64,000 nucleotides of DNA from an uncultured Roseibium sp. (GCF_947494555.1 NZ_CANLVF010000004.1:558001-622000), one strand, 5' to 3'. Positions 46,372 through 56,197 are shown, counted from the stretch's first letter. The notes: generated by a model from the letters alone, not told the origin. Translations and numbers: made by a program.

Positions 46372-47595
46372 TCAGGAAGCGGCTATTGCCTCGCGGTCCT
46401 TCTTGCGCATGCGCTCGGACGCCGACTTGAGCTGGCCGCAAGCGGCAAAAATGTCTCGTCCGCGGGGCGTGCGGATGGGCGAGGCATATCCGGCGCGATT
46501 GACGATGTCGGCAAATTCCTCAATCCGTTCCCAGTCGGAGCACTCATATTGCGATCCCGGCCAGGGATTGAACGGGATCAGGTTGATCTTGGCGGGAATG
46601 CCCTTGAGCAGACGCACAAGATCCAGCGCATCCTGATTGCTGTCGTTCACGTCCTTCAGCATCACATATTCGAATGTAATCCGTTTGGCGTTGGAAAGGC
46701 CCGGATACTGACGGCATGCGGCAAGAAGCGCCTCTGTGTTCCATTTCTTGTTGATCGGAACCAGCACGTCCCGCAGATCGTCACGGACCGCATGCAGCGA
46801 GATTGCGAGCATGCAACCGATTTCGTCACCTGTGCGGAATATTTCGGGCACGACACCCGATGTCGACAGGGTTATGCGTCGCTTGGAAAGCGAGAGGCCG
46901 TCTCCATCGGAGGCGATCAGAAGTGCTTTTTTGACATTCTCGAAGTTGTAGAGCGGCTCTCCCATGCCCATCATCACGATGTTGGAGACAAGGCGCCCTT
47001 CGGACGGAACGATCGCGCCTTGGGGGGTCGCGGCGTCGGGAAAATCGCCCAGCCTGTCACGTGCCATGAGAATCTGGGACAGAATTTCTTCGGCTGTGAG
47101 GTTCCGCACCAGCTTTTGCGTGCCGGTGTGGCAGAAGGTGCAGGTCAGTGTGCACCCGACCTGCGAAGATACACAGAGTGTTCCTCGGCCTTCCTCGGGA
47201 ATGTAGACCGTTTCGACTTCAACGGGACGACCGGCTCCGCGCGGCGGAAAGCGGAACAGCCATTTTCGCGTGCCGTCGACCGAAATCTGTTCGGACACGA
47301 TTTCCGGCCGGGCGATTGTGAAGGCTTCATCGAGCTTTGCGCGCAGATCCTTGGCGATATTGGTCATCTGCGAGAAATCTGAAACGCCGCGCACATAGAG
47401 CCAGTGCCAGAGCTGCGAGGCACGCATACGCCACTGTTTCTCGGGAACACCGATCGTTCCGAGCGCTTCGCCCAGTTCCTGGCGGGAAAATCCGACCAGC
47501 GTCGGCTTGTCATCTGCGGAAAGGGATGCAGCCGCAGCGGCTGTAACTGTTGGCGCGTTGGGATTGTCCCGCGCGATGTCGAGTGTTGTCGCCAT
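46372..47595 (-). CDS. rlmN: 23S rRNA/tRNA adenine-C2 methyltransferase
   Basis: The ATG at 47595 gives 407 residues, the usual length; the longer frame to 47703 adds 36 non-family residues. The radical-SAM cluster motif is [11 protein letters not shown] (CxxxCxxC), with the RlmN traits SSQVGC and a catalytic Cys near the end (IFAACGQL). It methylates A2503 of 23S rRNA and A37 of some tRNAs. The N-terminal domain is [20 protein letters not shown]. Confidence 0.96.
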   Translation of the reverse strand: MATTLDIARDNPNAPTVTAAAAASLSADDKPTLVGFSRQELGEALGTIGVPEKQWRMRASQLWHWLYVRGVSDFSQMTNIAKDLRAKLDEAFTIARPEIVSEQISVDGTRKWLFRFPPRGAGRPVEVETVYIPEEGRGTLCVSSQVGCTLTCTFCHTGTQKLVRNLTAEEILSQILMARDRLGDFPDAATPQGAIVPSEGRLVSNIVMMGMGEPLYNFENVKKALLIASDGDGLSLSKRRITLSTSGVVPEIFRTGDEIGCMLAISLHAVRDDLRDVLVPINKKWNTEALLAACRQYPGLSNAKRITFEYVMLKDVNDSNQDALDLVRLLKGIPAKINLIPFNPWPGSQYECSDWERIEEFADIVNRAGYASPIRTPRGRDIFAACGQLKSASERMRKKDREAIAAS

Positions 47596-47780
47596 GTCGT
47601 GATCCGTCTCGTGTCCGGCTCTCGTCAACGTGTCGATATCTGGTGACACGGCTGCCGGATCGCCCACCGCGGCAGGCTTAAACTCAAGCGGTTCCAAAAC
47701 CACAGATTGGCTGAAAAATCAAGCTATGGCGCGCATTGGAGGCATGCCTGTGCAGCATGGGACGGACATACGACAAGACA

Positions 47781-47805
47781 CCCGGCCAGGAAATACCTGG
47801 CCGGG
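47781..47805. terminator. Hairpin after the IalB-like gene
   Basis: A perfect 10-bp stem CCCGGCCAGG / CCTGGCCGGG with a 5-nt loop, 27 nt past the stop of the minus-strand gene. The following T tract is weak, so termination may be partial. Confidence 0.55.
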
Positions 47806-47831
47806 CAATTCAGTCCGCTTAACAAAACCCG

Positions 47832-48347
47832 TTAGCGGCAGGCCTGCAGAGCCGTGTCGATGGCAGCCGTGACGCCGGACAGCGAGAACTTGTAGGTCGT
47901 CCGGGTGCCGCGGCTGGATTCGCCATTGACCGTCATTTCCCGGCCGGCCTTCATGGCGGCAACCAGTTGTGCCTCGGTCGCCGCGTTTTCGACCCACGCT
48001 CCGTCATTGTTCGTGAAAAGCGCAAAGTCCTTGCCGTCCACGTTGACCGATACGGAAGACTTGTCCTTGAACGGATACCCGACCTGAAGGCTCGGTTCGG
48101 ACGAGACGTTTTCAGCAGGCCGGGACGTCACGAAAAAGAACACGTCCCCATGATTCCGGTCTCCCGGCAACATTGTCGTGGGTTTCGTCAGAGCATAGCA
48201 GACCTTGCCGCCACCGCTCGGGGAAGTATACGCCGCCCAATCCTTGTGCTGCTTCAGAAGCGTCGGGGTTTGTGCGAAAGCTGCTGCACTCGAAACGGCT
48301 AGACCTGCGAGGGCCAGTACCAGCGATTTTGCTTTCATCATCTCCAC
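47832..48347 (-). CDS. Invasion-associated locus B (IalB) family protein
   Basis: A 171-residue exported protein. Signal peptide (SLVLALAGLAVSSAAAFAQ) and an IalB-type domain follow: HKDWAAYTSPSGGGKVCYAL, FFFVTSRPAENVSSEPSLQVG, ending IDTALQACR. The two Cys probably pair. In Bartonella the namesake affects invasion, but the family is widespread in free-living alphaproteobacteria with no known activity. An ATG two codons later is an alternative start. Confidence 0.85.
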   Translation of the reverse strand: MEMMKAKSLVLALAGLAVSSAAAFAQTPTLLKQHKDWAAYTSPSGGGKVCYALTKPTTMLPGDRNHGDVFFFVTSRPAENVSSEPSLQVGYPFKDKSSVSVNVDGKDFALFTNNDGAWVENAATEAQLVAAMKAGREMTVNGESSRGTRTTYKFSLSGVTAAIDTALQACR

Positions 48348-48621
48348 ACCATTTGGCTATGAGTTTTCGTCAAATTTGATGCAATTGCCGTCTGTCTTAT
48401 AAACCTTGCTTTAATGATAACTTAAAGCGGGTTACGAAAGGGTTGAAGCCTTGACGAGGCAATTCCGGGTTTCTGACGTTTCTGCTGATTAATCTTTTTT
48501 GTGTTCCTGTATTGGCTCTTGCGGTTAATCGCGGCGACAGTGTGGCAGAAAGTCTTGAACCCTCTTTCGAAATGTTTCGAACCTGCTAAAGAATAGGGTC
48601 GGACAGGGAGTAAGACGGCTT

Positions 48622-49188
48622 TTGGTGCAGGCGCAGTATTTTTCAGATCTGATCGTCAGGGTCGCGGTTGACCGCGACAAGGCTGCATTTGTTGAATTGT
48701 TTGATCATTTTGCTCCACGGCTGAAGGGGTACTTGATGAAACAGGGTGCCGATGCAGCCATTGCGGAGGAAATCGCGCAGGATGTCATGGTGACGCTCTG
48801 GCGCAAGGCAGACCTTTTCGATCCCAAAAAGTCCTCGGCAAGCACATGGCTCTTCCGAGTCGCCCGCAACCGGCGTATCGACCGCCTGCGGCGACAAAAG
48901 ACCGCAGAGCTGGATCCGGAAGAACCGGCCCTGCAGCCGTCGGCTCTGCCCGACGTCTCGGAGGAAATGGATGCGCGGCTTCGCGAGGAACGCGTGCGTG
49001 TTGCGCTTGCCAAGCTTCCCGACGAACAGATGGAAGTGGTCCGGCTGGCTTTCTTTCTGGGGCAGTCTCACAGTGAAATCTCCGAGGCTACCGGACTGCC
49101 GCTTGGAACCGTGAAATCCCGGATCCGCCTTGCCTTTGGCCGGCTTCGCCAGTTGATCGAAGCTGACGAGGCGGTCGACGTCGACTAG
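48622..49188 (+). CDS. ECF-type RNA polymerase sigma factor
   Basis: A 188-residue group IV sigma factor: region 2 (DKAAFVELFDHFAPRLKGYL; STWLFRVARNRRIDRLRRQK) and region 4 (ALAKLPDEQMEVVRLAFFLG; HSEISEATGLPLGTVKSRIRLAFGRLRQL). The start is TTG at 48622 or GTG at 48625, both after GGGAG. Relatives often precede a ChrR-type zinc anti-sigma gene. None follows here, and the next gene is an MFS pump 127-166 nt on. Target promoters are unknown. Confidence 0.88.
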   Translation: MVQAQYFSDLIVRVAVDRDKAAFVELFDHFAPRLKGYLMKQGADAAIAEEIAQDVMVTLWRKADLFDPKKSSASTWLFRVARNRRIDRLRRQKTAELDPEEPALQPSALPDVSEEMDARLREERVRVALAKLPDEQMEVVRLAFFLGQSHSEISEATGLPLGTVKSRIRLAFGRLRQLIEADEAVDVD

Positions 49189-49276
49189 CCAAGGCTACGA
49201 TCTGGCCGATTTCCGCACGAGGGCTATGTCTCCAGTCCGCGCGGTGATGCCCGAAAAAAAAGTTTTCGACACCGGA

Positions 49277-49307
49277 TTGACCTCAACTTAGGTTGAGGCC
49301 GTACAAG
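49277..49307 (+). promoter_or_regulatory. SoxR/MerR-type promoter-operator
   Basis: A -35 TTGACC and a -10-like TACAAG are separated by exactly 19 nt. The dyad CCTCAAC-N4-GTTGAGG (49281-49298) sits between them, close to the known SoxR consensus arms CCTCAAG/CTTGAGG. The over-long spacer with a central dyad is the mark of MerR-family activators. It lies about 48 nt upstream of the MFS start. No soxR gene is in the window. Confidence 0.8.
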
Positions 49308-49354
49308 GCGCGACGTTGAATTTCACCAACGTCGAACCGTGGAGACAAACACGC

Positions 49355-50785
49355 ATGACAGCAACGTTCGAACGGCCCGAAGACGCCCGCTGGAGCGATA
49401 TTCTCTGGGGAGCGCACGCGCCGGTATCTGCTGTATTGGCAGGCGGCATCATCCTGCACGCGATCAATATCAACATCTCGGCGACGATGCTGCCGTCCAT
49501 CGTTTCGGAAATCGGTGGCCAGGGACTTTACGCCTGGAACGCAACCCTGTTTACGCTGGCGGCCATTTTGAGCGCTGCCGTCACGGGCAAGATCCTGAAC
49601 AGGCTGGGTGCGAAGATTTCTTTTGCTGTCTCAGGCTTGGTCTTTGCGCTTGGCAGCCTGATCACCGCAGCCGCGCCGGACATGCCGATAATGCTCGTCG
49701 GCAGATCCGTTCAGGGTACGGGCGGCGGAATGATGTTTACGCTGTGCTATGCGATGATTGTGTTCGCCTATCCGGAAAGGCTCTGGTCGCGTGCGGTGGC
49801 CCTGTTGTCGGGCACATGGGGCATTGCAATGCTGTTCGGGCCGGCGGTCGGCGGGGTTTTTGCCGAATACGACATCTGGCGGGGGGGATTTGCCTCACTC
49901 ATTCCCGTGACTGCGGTTTATACGCTGATTGCCTGGAGACTCCTGCCTGCCGCCGGTGACGCGTTGCCACCGGCAGCACCGATTGCCATTGTCCAGCTAT
50001 TGCTGCTTGCGGGCGCTGTTCTTGCGGTCTCCATCGGTTCGCTGTCGGCATCTCCGTTGGGTGCAGGCAGCGGTGTGGTTGTGTCCGTCATCTTCATTCT
50101 GATTCTGATGCACCGGGAAAATACAGCACGGCTGCGCCTGTTTCCCAAAGGCGCAATGCTGCCCGGATCGACGCTCTTCCTGTCTTTCGCGGTGATGTCT
50201 CTCCTGATCTTTTGCGTCAATGCGGAGTTTTTCATGCCGTTTTATCTGCAGCGGCTCCACGGACTGTCGCCGCTGCTTGCGGGCTATATTGCGGCCCTGG
50301 TGTCTATCGGCTGGTCCTCGGCCGAGGTCTACTCGGCGCAATTCACGGGGCGTGTCATGCACCGGGTTGTTCTCGCGGGTCCGTTCGTCATGCTCGCTGG
50401 GACCCTTGTTCTGGCGATAACAACGCCGATGTATGGAGCTGCGGGGCCACTGCTTTCGACTGTTCTGTCGCTGGCACTCATTCTGCTCGGAGCCGGCATC
50501 GGTCTGAGCTGGCCTCATCTCAACACGTTTGCCCTGCAATTCACCGACATGTCGGAAAAGGAAAACGCGGCATCCGCTCTTTCCACAATCCAGATGTTTG
50601 CCGTCTCATTCGGAACGGCGGTCGCAGGCCTCGTTGCCAATATGACCGGTTTCAACACGATCAACGACCCTGAAGCCACCGCGAATTCTTCGGTCTGGTT
50701 GTTCGCAACCTTCGCTGCGATGGCCGTCATGGCGATTTTCACAAGCCGGTTGCTTGTCAACGTGCTGAAAAAGACTGCGCCCTGA
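49355..50785 (+). CDS. MFS multidrug transporter (14-helix type)
   Basis: The ATG at 49355 gives 476 residues; the longer frame starts at 49316, within the predicted leader. DHA2-like features: FTLAAILSAAVTGKILNRLG, AAPDMPIMLVGRSVQGTGGG and many hydrophobic helices. The upstream SoxR-type operator predicts induction by redox-cycling compounds, as for other SoxR-controlled pumps. Probable exporter of quinones, phenazines or similar; the exact substrate is unknown. Confidence 0.9.
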   Translation: MTATFERPEDARWSDILWGAHAPVSAVLAGGIILHAININISATMLPSIVSEIGGQGLYAWNATLFTLAAILSAAVTGKILNRLGAKISFAVSGLVFALGSLITAAAPDMPIMLVGRSVQGTGGGMMFTLCYAMIVFAYPERLWSRAVALLSGTWGIAMLFGPAVGGVFAEYDIWRGGFASLIPVTAVYTLIAWRLLPAAGDALPPAAPIAIVQLLLLAGAVLAVSIGSLSASPLGAGSGVVVSVIFILILMHRENTARLRLFPKGAMLPGSTLFLSFAVMSLLIFCVNAEFFMPFYLQRLHGLSPLLAGYIAALVSIGWSSAEVYSAQFTGRVMHRVVLAGPFVMLAGTLVLAITTPMYGAAGPLLSTVLSLALILLGAGIGLSWPHLNTFALQFTDMSEKENAASALSTIQMFAVSFGTAVAGLVANMTGFNTINDPEATANSSVWLFATFAAMAVMAIFTSRLLVNVLKKTAP

Positions 50786-50847
50786 TCGGAGCAGTCTCGT
50801 CATTTCAAAGGTATATGTGCCGGCTCGGGAGGTGCGGACTGCAGCTG

Positions 50848-51393
50848 TCAGGTGCCCGGAACCTTCCGCCCCGTGCGCATGACAGGGCCGCCACTGACAT
50901 GTTTTGCCGGCTCTGTTTTCGGGGCGCCTGCGGTGATCGACCGGTCTGCATACCGGCCAATGGCGCGGTGCCTGTCATACATGACGATTGCACCGGCCAT
51001 GGCCACGTTGATGCAGAATTTTGTGGGGATCTTGACCACATGATCGCACCGTTCCAGCATCTGCGGTGACAACGAACCACGCTCCGGTCCGAGCACATAT
51101 GCGGCCTGAAGCGGGTGGCCGAAACTCGGCAGGTCAATCGAGTCGTCCGTCAGTTCGATGCCGACCAGCTGGCAGCCGCGTGGGAGATCCATGGTATCAA
51201 CGCTGTCCCAGGTAAAGACCGGCAGGTGGCCCGGGCTTTTTGACGTATCGGAGGGCGGTGCCTTGCGGATTTTATGATCCGCATCGACGGTAAAGAAAAA
51301 ACTCGCTCCGAAAGCGTGTGCCGAGCGCATGAGCGTCCCGAGATTCATACGTTTCGAAAGACCTTCCGCTCCGACTGCAAAATATCCACGCAT
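50848..51393 (-). CDS. TrmH/SpoU-family RNA methyltransferase
   Basis: The ATG at 51393 gives 181 residues beginning MRGYFAVGAEGLSKRMNLGT; a second ATG at 51399 is possible. Knotted SPOUT motifs are NLGTLMRSAHAFGAS, YVLGPERGSLSPQML and IPTKFCINVAMAGAIVMYDRH. It 2'-O-methylates a tRNA or rRNA ribose; the exact site is not predictable. The C-terminal 35 residues are variable. Confidence 0.88.
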   Translation of the reverse strand: MRGYFAVGAEGLSKRMNLGTLMRSAHAFGASFFFTVDADHKIRKAPPSDTSKSPGHLPVFTWDSVDTMDLPRGCQLVGIELTDDSIDLPSFGHPLQAAYVLGPERGSLSPQMLERCDHVVKIPTKFCINVAMAGAIVMYDRHRAIGRYADRSITAGAPKTEPAKHVSGGPVMRTGRKVPGT

Positions 51394-51591
51394 TGTCAAT
51401 TCCGTTATGTTGTACCGGCCGCGTCATACCCCAAACCTTCCGGTATTTGAACCTGCCGGTCTTGTTTGCATTTGAGCGGGACTTATCCGGAAAGCGTATA
51501 TGTGGGACCAGGGAGACTTGATATCGTGTGCCTGTTTCCGGTGTGGCCGACCACGCGGGGCTTCCGTTTTTAGCGCAAGTATGAGGTTCCT

Positions 51592-52566
51592 TTGAAAGCC
51601 TGTCTTTGCAAGTCCTTCGGGCCGCCGTCAGATCTGGTGATCGAGCATATCGAAGAGCCGACTGCCGGCCCGGGTGAAGCGGTCGTCCGGGTTGAAGCCT
51701 GCGCGCTCAATTTTTTCGACACGCTGATCATTCAGGGAAAATATCAGTTCAAGCCCGATTTTCCGTTTTCGCCGAGCGCTGAATTTGCAGGGGTCGTTGA
51801 AACGGTCGGAACCGGTGTCGGCGACGTGGCTGTCGGTGACAGGGTCATGGGCTACATGAAATGGGGGGCAGCGCGCCAGAAAGTTCTGAGCCGTTCGGAA
51901 GATCTTGTCAGGATCCCGGACGGGGTTTCTTTCGATGTGGCGGCCGGGCTGGCGGTCACCTATGGGACGACTTTACATGCCTATCAGGACCGGGCGGCTC
52001 TGAGGGCGGGTGAAACTGTTGCGGTTCTGGGAGCATCCGGAGGCGTCGGGCAGGCCGCGGTCGAGATTGCCTCGATCATGGGAGCTAAGGTGATCGCCTG
52101 CGCATCCTCTGAGGACAAACTCGAGTTTGCCCGTTCGCTAGGGGCCGAGCTGACGATCGATTATTCGAAGGAAGCTCTCAAGCAACGGCTCAAGGAACTG
52201 ACCGGTGGCACGGGAGTGGATGTCGTTTACGATCCAGTCGGCGGAGATCACAGTGAGCAGGCGCTGCGTGCCACGAGCTGGGAAGGACGCTTTCTGGTGA
52301 TCGGTTTTGCCGCCGGTGACATCCCGAAGATCCCCCTTAATATCGTCATGCTCAAAGGATGCGATGTTTTGGGTGTCTTCTGGGGAGCTGCGGTCGAGCG
52401 CGATCCGGCCGGTCACCGGCGGAACATGGCGCAGCTTCTCAACTGGGTGGAAGAAGGCAAGCTGAAACCGCATATTCACGCGGTCTATCCGCTTGAAGAA
52501 ATCGCAGTGGCACTGGAGGAAATCGCCGCGCGCAAGGTGCGGGGGAAAGTGATCCTTCGGCCTTGA
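51592..52566 (+). CDS. NADPH:quinone oxidoreductase, MDR family
   Basis: A 324-residue zinc-free medium-chain reductase: a GroES-like domain (EEPTAGPGEAVVRVEACALN, FPFSPSAEFAGVVE) and a Rossmann domain with VLGASGGVGQAAVEIASIMG. The start is TTG at 51592 with an AGG site. It reduces quinones, enones or acrylyl-type compounds with NADPH. The transaminase gene follows 42 nt later on the same strand. Confidence 0.92.
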   Translation: MKACLCKSFGPPSDLVIEHIEEPTAGPGEAVVRVEACALNFFDTLIIQGKYQFKPDFPFSPSAEFAGVVETVGTGVGDVAVGDRVMGYMKWGAARQKVLSRSEDLVRIPDGVSFDVAAGLAVTYGTTLHAYQDRAALRAGETVAVLGASGGVGQAAVEIASIMGAKVIACASSEDKLEFARSLGAELTIDYSKEALKQRLKELTGGTGVDVVYDPVGGDHSEQALRATSWEGRFLVIGFAAGDIPKIPLNIVMLKGCDVLGVFWGAAVERDPAGHRRNMAQLLNWVEEGKLKPHIHAVYPLEEIAVALEEIAARKVRGKVILRP

Positions 52567-52608
52567 AAACCCGCGGTGCAGCCGGGTCAAACCTAAGCTG
52601 GTGACAAA

Positions 52609-53550
52609 ATGACACAGTCAAACGAAGACGTTGCCGACAGCCGGCATTCTGACCTGGCGTCGGGTGCGGCCTGGATGCGGGGCGAGATCATGCCGATCAC
52701 GCAAGCGTCGATCCCGGTGAATGACTGGGGGTTGATCCACTCTGACATCACCTATGACGTGGTTCCTGTCTGGGAAGGGGCGTTCTTCAGGCTAAAGCAC
52801 TATCTGAGCCGTTTTTTTCGTTCCATGAACACGCTGCACCTCGATCCCGGGGTGACTGAGAGTGATGTCGAATCGGTACTTCATGAACTCGTTTCGGCAA
52901 CCGGGCTGAGACGAGCCTATGTTGCTATGGTGACGAGCCGAGGGGTCAATATGGTTCCGGGATCGCGCGATCCGCGGGATTGCCGGAACCACTTCTTTGC
53001 GTGGTGCGTTCCCTACATTCATGTCATCCGGCCTGATCTTGCGAGGTCCGGTGCGTCGATCCACGTTGCAAGGACCGTCACGCGCATACCTGAGGCGAGT
53101 GTCGACCCCAGGGTGAAGAACTACCATTGGGGCGATTTCACGAAGGGCCTCTTTGAAGCGAAAGATGCCGGTGCGGAGACAGTCATGCTGCTCGACAGCG
53201 ATGGCAACGTGACAGAGGGCCCGGGTTTCAATGTTTTTGCCGTGAAGGACAATCGCCTCATTACACCCGATGCCGGTGTGCTTGAGGGCATCAGCCGTCA
53301 AACGGTTCTTGAGATCGGCCGCGAGCTTGGTTTGACAACCGACATCAGGTCACTGCCGCTCGAAGAGTTGTTTCAAAGCGACGAAGTTCTGATCACGACC
53401 TCCGGTGGAGGCGTTGCGCCGATCACGAAAGTCGACGACCGGGTCTTTTCCAACGGGGCGCCCGGTGAAGTCACGATGTCGATTCAAAAACGGTATTTTG
53501 AATGGGCAACCATGCCGGAACACCGGATTGAAATCGACTACGATTTGTAA
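52609..53550 (+). CDS. Class IV aminotransferase resembling (R)-selective amine transaminases
   Basis: A 313-residue PLP fold-type IV enzyme. The PLP lysine is probably Lys170 (PRVKNYHWGDF). The active-site entrance reads GLIHSDITYDVVPVWEGAFFRL, followed by TSRGVNMVPGSRDPRDCRNH and GFNVFAVKDN. The pattern HSDxTYDV...VW.G..FRL and VKN..WGD matches, from memory, the Arthrobacter-type (R)-amine transaminases better than BCAT or D-alanine transaminase. It may move amino groups between (R)-amines or D-amino acids and keto acids. It lies 42 nt after the quinone-reductase gene. Confidence 0.82.
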   Translation: MTQSNEDVADSRHSDLASGAAWMRGEIMPITQASIPVNDWGLIHSDITYDVVPVWEGAFFRLKHYLSRFFRSMNTLHLDPGVTESDVESVLHELVSATGLRRAYVAMVTSRGVNMVPGSRDPRDCRNHFFAWCVPYIHVIRPDLARSGASIHVARTVTRIPEASVDPRVKNYHWGDFTKGLFEAKDAGAETVMLLDSDGNVTEGPGFNVFAVKDNRLITPDAGVLEGISRQTVLEIGRELGLTTDIRSLPLEELFQSDEVLITTSGGGVAPITKVDDRVFSNGAPGEVTMSIQKRYFEWATMPEHRIEIDYDL

Positions 53551-53563
53551 GTGGCCGCGGTGA

Positions 53564-54373
53564 TCACGCTTCGAAAACGGCAACCACAGGCGCATGATCG
53601 GAGGGTTTCTCCCATCCGCGCGCTTCACGCAGGACCGTTGTGCTCTTGACGCAAGGCGCTAACGGCTCGGAAACCCAGACATGGTCCAGACGGCGGCCTT
53701 TGTCGGCCTTCGACCAGTCTTTCGCGCGGTAGCTCCACCACGTATACAGTTTTTCGTCCATCGGCGTGAATTGGCGCATGGCGTCGAGCCAGCCTCCGCT
53801 TTCGCGAAGGTTTTCGAACAGTTCAGTCTCGACCGGCGTGTGTGAAACGACTTTCAATAGCTGTTTGTGTGACCAGACATCGTGTTCATAAGGAGCAACG
53901 TTGAGGTCACCGACCAGGACAGCCGGACGTTCTGTTTCCGAACCCTTCAGCCAATCCTGCATCTCCTTCAAAAAGTCGAGCTTGTGACCGAATTTTGGGT
54001 TCACCTCGCGATCCGGCTCGTCGCCTCCTGCGGGAACGTAGAAGTTATGTATGCGTATGCTGGACCCGTTGAAAGGGATGTCGACGGCCACATGACGGCT
54101 GTCGCCGACGTTGCAGAAGTCGCGTTTTTCAACGTTGGTCAGGGGCAAGCGGGACAAGGTCGCGACACCGTGATAGCCCTTTTGTCCGTTGACGGCGATC
54201 TGATCGTATCCTGCCTTGCGGAAGGCATTTTCCGGGAAATTCGCGTCCGGGCATTTGGTCTCCTGCAAGCAGATGACGTCCGGAGAAATCTCGTCTATGA
54301 GTTGCTCGACGATCGGCATGCGCAGACGCACGGAATTGATGTTCCAGGTTACAAGCTTCAGCCGATTGTTCAT
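53564..54373 (-). CDS. xth: Exodeoxyribonuclease III
   Basis: A 269-residue EEP-fold nuclease: LVTWNINSVRLR, the metal Glu in ICLQETKCPD, the GDLNVAPYEHDVW segment, YTWWSYRAKDWSKADKGRRLDH and the final PSDHAPVVAVFEA. It is the AP endonuclease/3'-5' exonuclease of base excision repair. It overlaps nothing and is convergent with the transaminase gene (13-nt gap). Confidence 0.95.
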   Translation of the reverse strand: MNNRLKLVTWNINSVRLRMPIVEQLIDEISPDVICLQETKCPDANFPENAFRKAGYDQIAVNGQKGYHGVATLSRLPLTNVEKRDFCNVGDSRHVAVDIPFNGSSIRIHNFYVPAGGDEPDREVNPKFGHKLDFLKEMQDWLKGSETERPAVLVGDLNVAPYEHDVWSHKQLLKVVSHTPVETELFENLRESGGWLDAMRQFTPMDEKLYTWWSYRAKDWSKADKGRRLDHVWVSEPLAPCVKSTTVLREARGWEKPSDHAPVVAVFEA

Positions 54374-54985
54374 TTATGCCTTGCCGGAAAAATTGCAGTC
54401 CGGACAGTCATATAGATTCGACTGTCAAGCGCAACACGTTTCAATTGCGTCACCGCTGCGCAAACGCGTGCACTGTCTTGGAAGGGCGAGGGACACCGTT
54501 CTGGTGATTGCTGATCCGCTGCTTGCCTGATCGCGCATAAGTGAAGTTTGTACAAATAGACGAAATGACAATTTGACATTTTTGTTATTTGAGTCCATTT
54601 TGCATTTGCGAGATGATGCGCTCCTGAGGTTGTGGTGGATCACGCCTCCAAAAACACACCAAGATAAATTCAAAAACAGAATAGATTTTGAAAAGTAAAA
54701 CTCTGCACCAAGAAATTGGTTCGGAGTTTCTTGTGTTGACGTAAAAACTCAAATTAATCCTTTGTTATCAATGTGTTGCAAAAATACGACGCGCTAACGC
54801 AATCTGATTTTCGGTGATCGTTTGGACTTGAGATGCGGAATGAAAAGTGGTTGTTCAGAGTTAAGCAAGTGCGGTAGGCGACTCGGCTCTTGACGTGCGG
54901 GGGCATCGACGTGAACTTTTGTTTCTCGCTCGGGATGCGTCACATTTGCTTATTTGCTTGCGACTGAAATAACTTGGAGATTACT
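54374..54985. other. Long AT-rich region upstream of the porin gene
   Basis: 612 bases without a credible reading frame. Between about 54540 and 54800 it is clearly AT-rich, as is usual before strongly expressed outer-membrane protein genes. TTGACG elements occur near 54737 and 54895 but neither has a convincing -10 partner. A small RNA could fit here; none was recognised. Confidence 0.4.
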
Positions 54986-56146
54986 ATGAAACTTAAAGGC
55001 TTGATGCTCGGCGTGGCAGCTGCTGCTACCGCTACCACCGCTCAGGCAGCCGATCTTCCGGTTGCTCCGGAGCCGGTTGACTACGTTCGCGTCTGTGACG
55101 CTTACGGCTCTCGCTTCTACTACATCCCGGGCACAGAAACCTGCCTGCGCGTTGGTGGCCGTCTGCGTACGCAGTTCATCGTCAACAACGTTCTGGACGA
55201 TGGCCCCTGGGGCAACCGTGATCAGGATGGCTACTCCTGGCTGACACGCGGCTACGCTTACCTCGATGCGCGTACGGCAACCGAATTCGGCACCCTGCGT
55301 GCTTATGTTGCTCTGCGCATGGACATCACCAACGGTGAATCTGGCCAGAAGCTTGATGCCGGTTACATCCAGTGGGGCGGCCTGACAGCTGGTTACCTCG
55401 GATCTAACTTCAACATCTACACCGGTCAGGCATTTGTCGGTGTTGTCACTCGTGACTGGTCCGATGTAACCACGAACCAGATCGCTTACACCGCTGCTTT
55501 CGGCAACGGCTTCTCCGCAACTCTTGCTCTTGAAGACCGTTCCGACCGTGAAGTCGGCGCATATGGCGGCACACGTGCTCCTGACGTCGTTGCTGCTCTC
55601 GGCCTGTCCCAGGGCTGGGGTTCTGCACAGCTCTCCGGTGCTCTGCACCAGGTCTACCCGGACGTTGCCAACAACAACGCTACCGGCGGTGAAGACAACT
55701 ACGGTTGGGCAATCGGCGCTGGTGTGAACGTCAACCTGCCGTTCGCCAACTCCGGTTCGAACCTCTACTTCCAGGGCTTCTACGCTGACGGCGCTCTGTC
55801 CTACATCGGTAACGGCATCACCGACGTAGCAGGTGTGTCCGACTACACCGGCGACGACACCAACAGCGGTTTCTCCGTATCTGCTGGTGTGTACATCCAG
55901 GCTACTCCGACCATCGGTCTGGCAGCTGACGGATCCTACGCACAGGTTGACATGGACCAGAATGCAGCCATCGGTGATGTTGACCGCTGGGCAATCGACG
56001 GTTCGGTACAGTGGGAGCCGGTCTCCGGCTTCGTCATGGGTGCTGACGTTGGTTACGCCAACACCAATGTTGACGGTATCAACGGTAACTCCGGCACCGA
56101 TACCGACGAACTCCTCTTCGGTGTTCGTATGCAGCGCACTTTCTAA
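54986..56146 (+). CDS. Alphaproteobacterial general porin
   Basis: The ATG at 54986, after TTGGAGA, gives 386 residues: signal peptide (GLMLGVAAAATATTAQAA), then the conserved start ADLPVAPEPVDYVRVCDAYG, SRFYYIPGTETCLRVGGRLR and 16-strand-type beta repeats ending in Phe (GVRMQRTF). It forms water-filled channels in the outer membrane. Codon use is strongly biased (many CGT, GGT and GCT-type codons), typical of very high expression. Confidence 0.95.
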   Translation: MKLKGLMLGVAAAATATTAQAADLPVAPEPVDYVRVCDAYGSRFYYIPGTETCLRVGGRLRTQFIVNNVLDDGPWGNRDQDGYSWLTRGYAYLDARTATEFGTLRAYVALRMDITNGESGQKLDAGYIQWGGLTAGYLGSNFNIYTGQAFVGVVTRDWSDVTTNQIAYTAAFGNGFSATLALEDRSDREVGAYGGTRAPDVVAALGLSQGWGSAQLSGALHQVYPDVANNNATGGEDNYGWAIGAGVNVNLPFANSGSNLYFQGFYADGALSYIGNGITDVAGVSDYTGDDTNSGFSVSAGVYIQATPTIGLAADGSYAQVDMDQNAAIGDVDRWAIDGSVQWEPVSGFVMGADVGYANTNVDGINGNSGTDTDELLFGVRMQRTF

Positions 56147-56197
56147 CCGAAAGGTTAGTTAGCTGACTGAGAAGTAATGACCTCCACTCAGTCAAGC

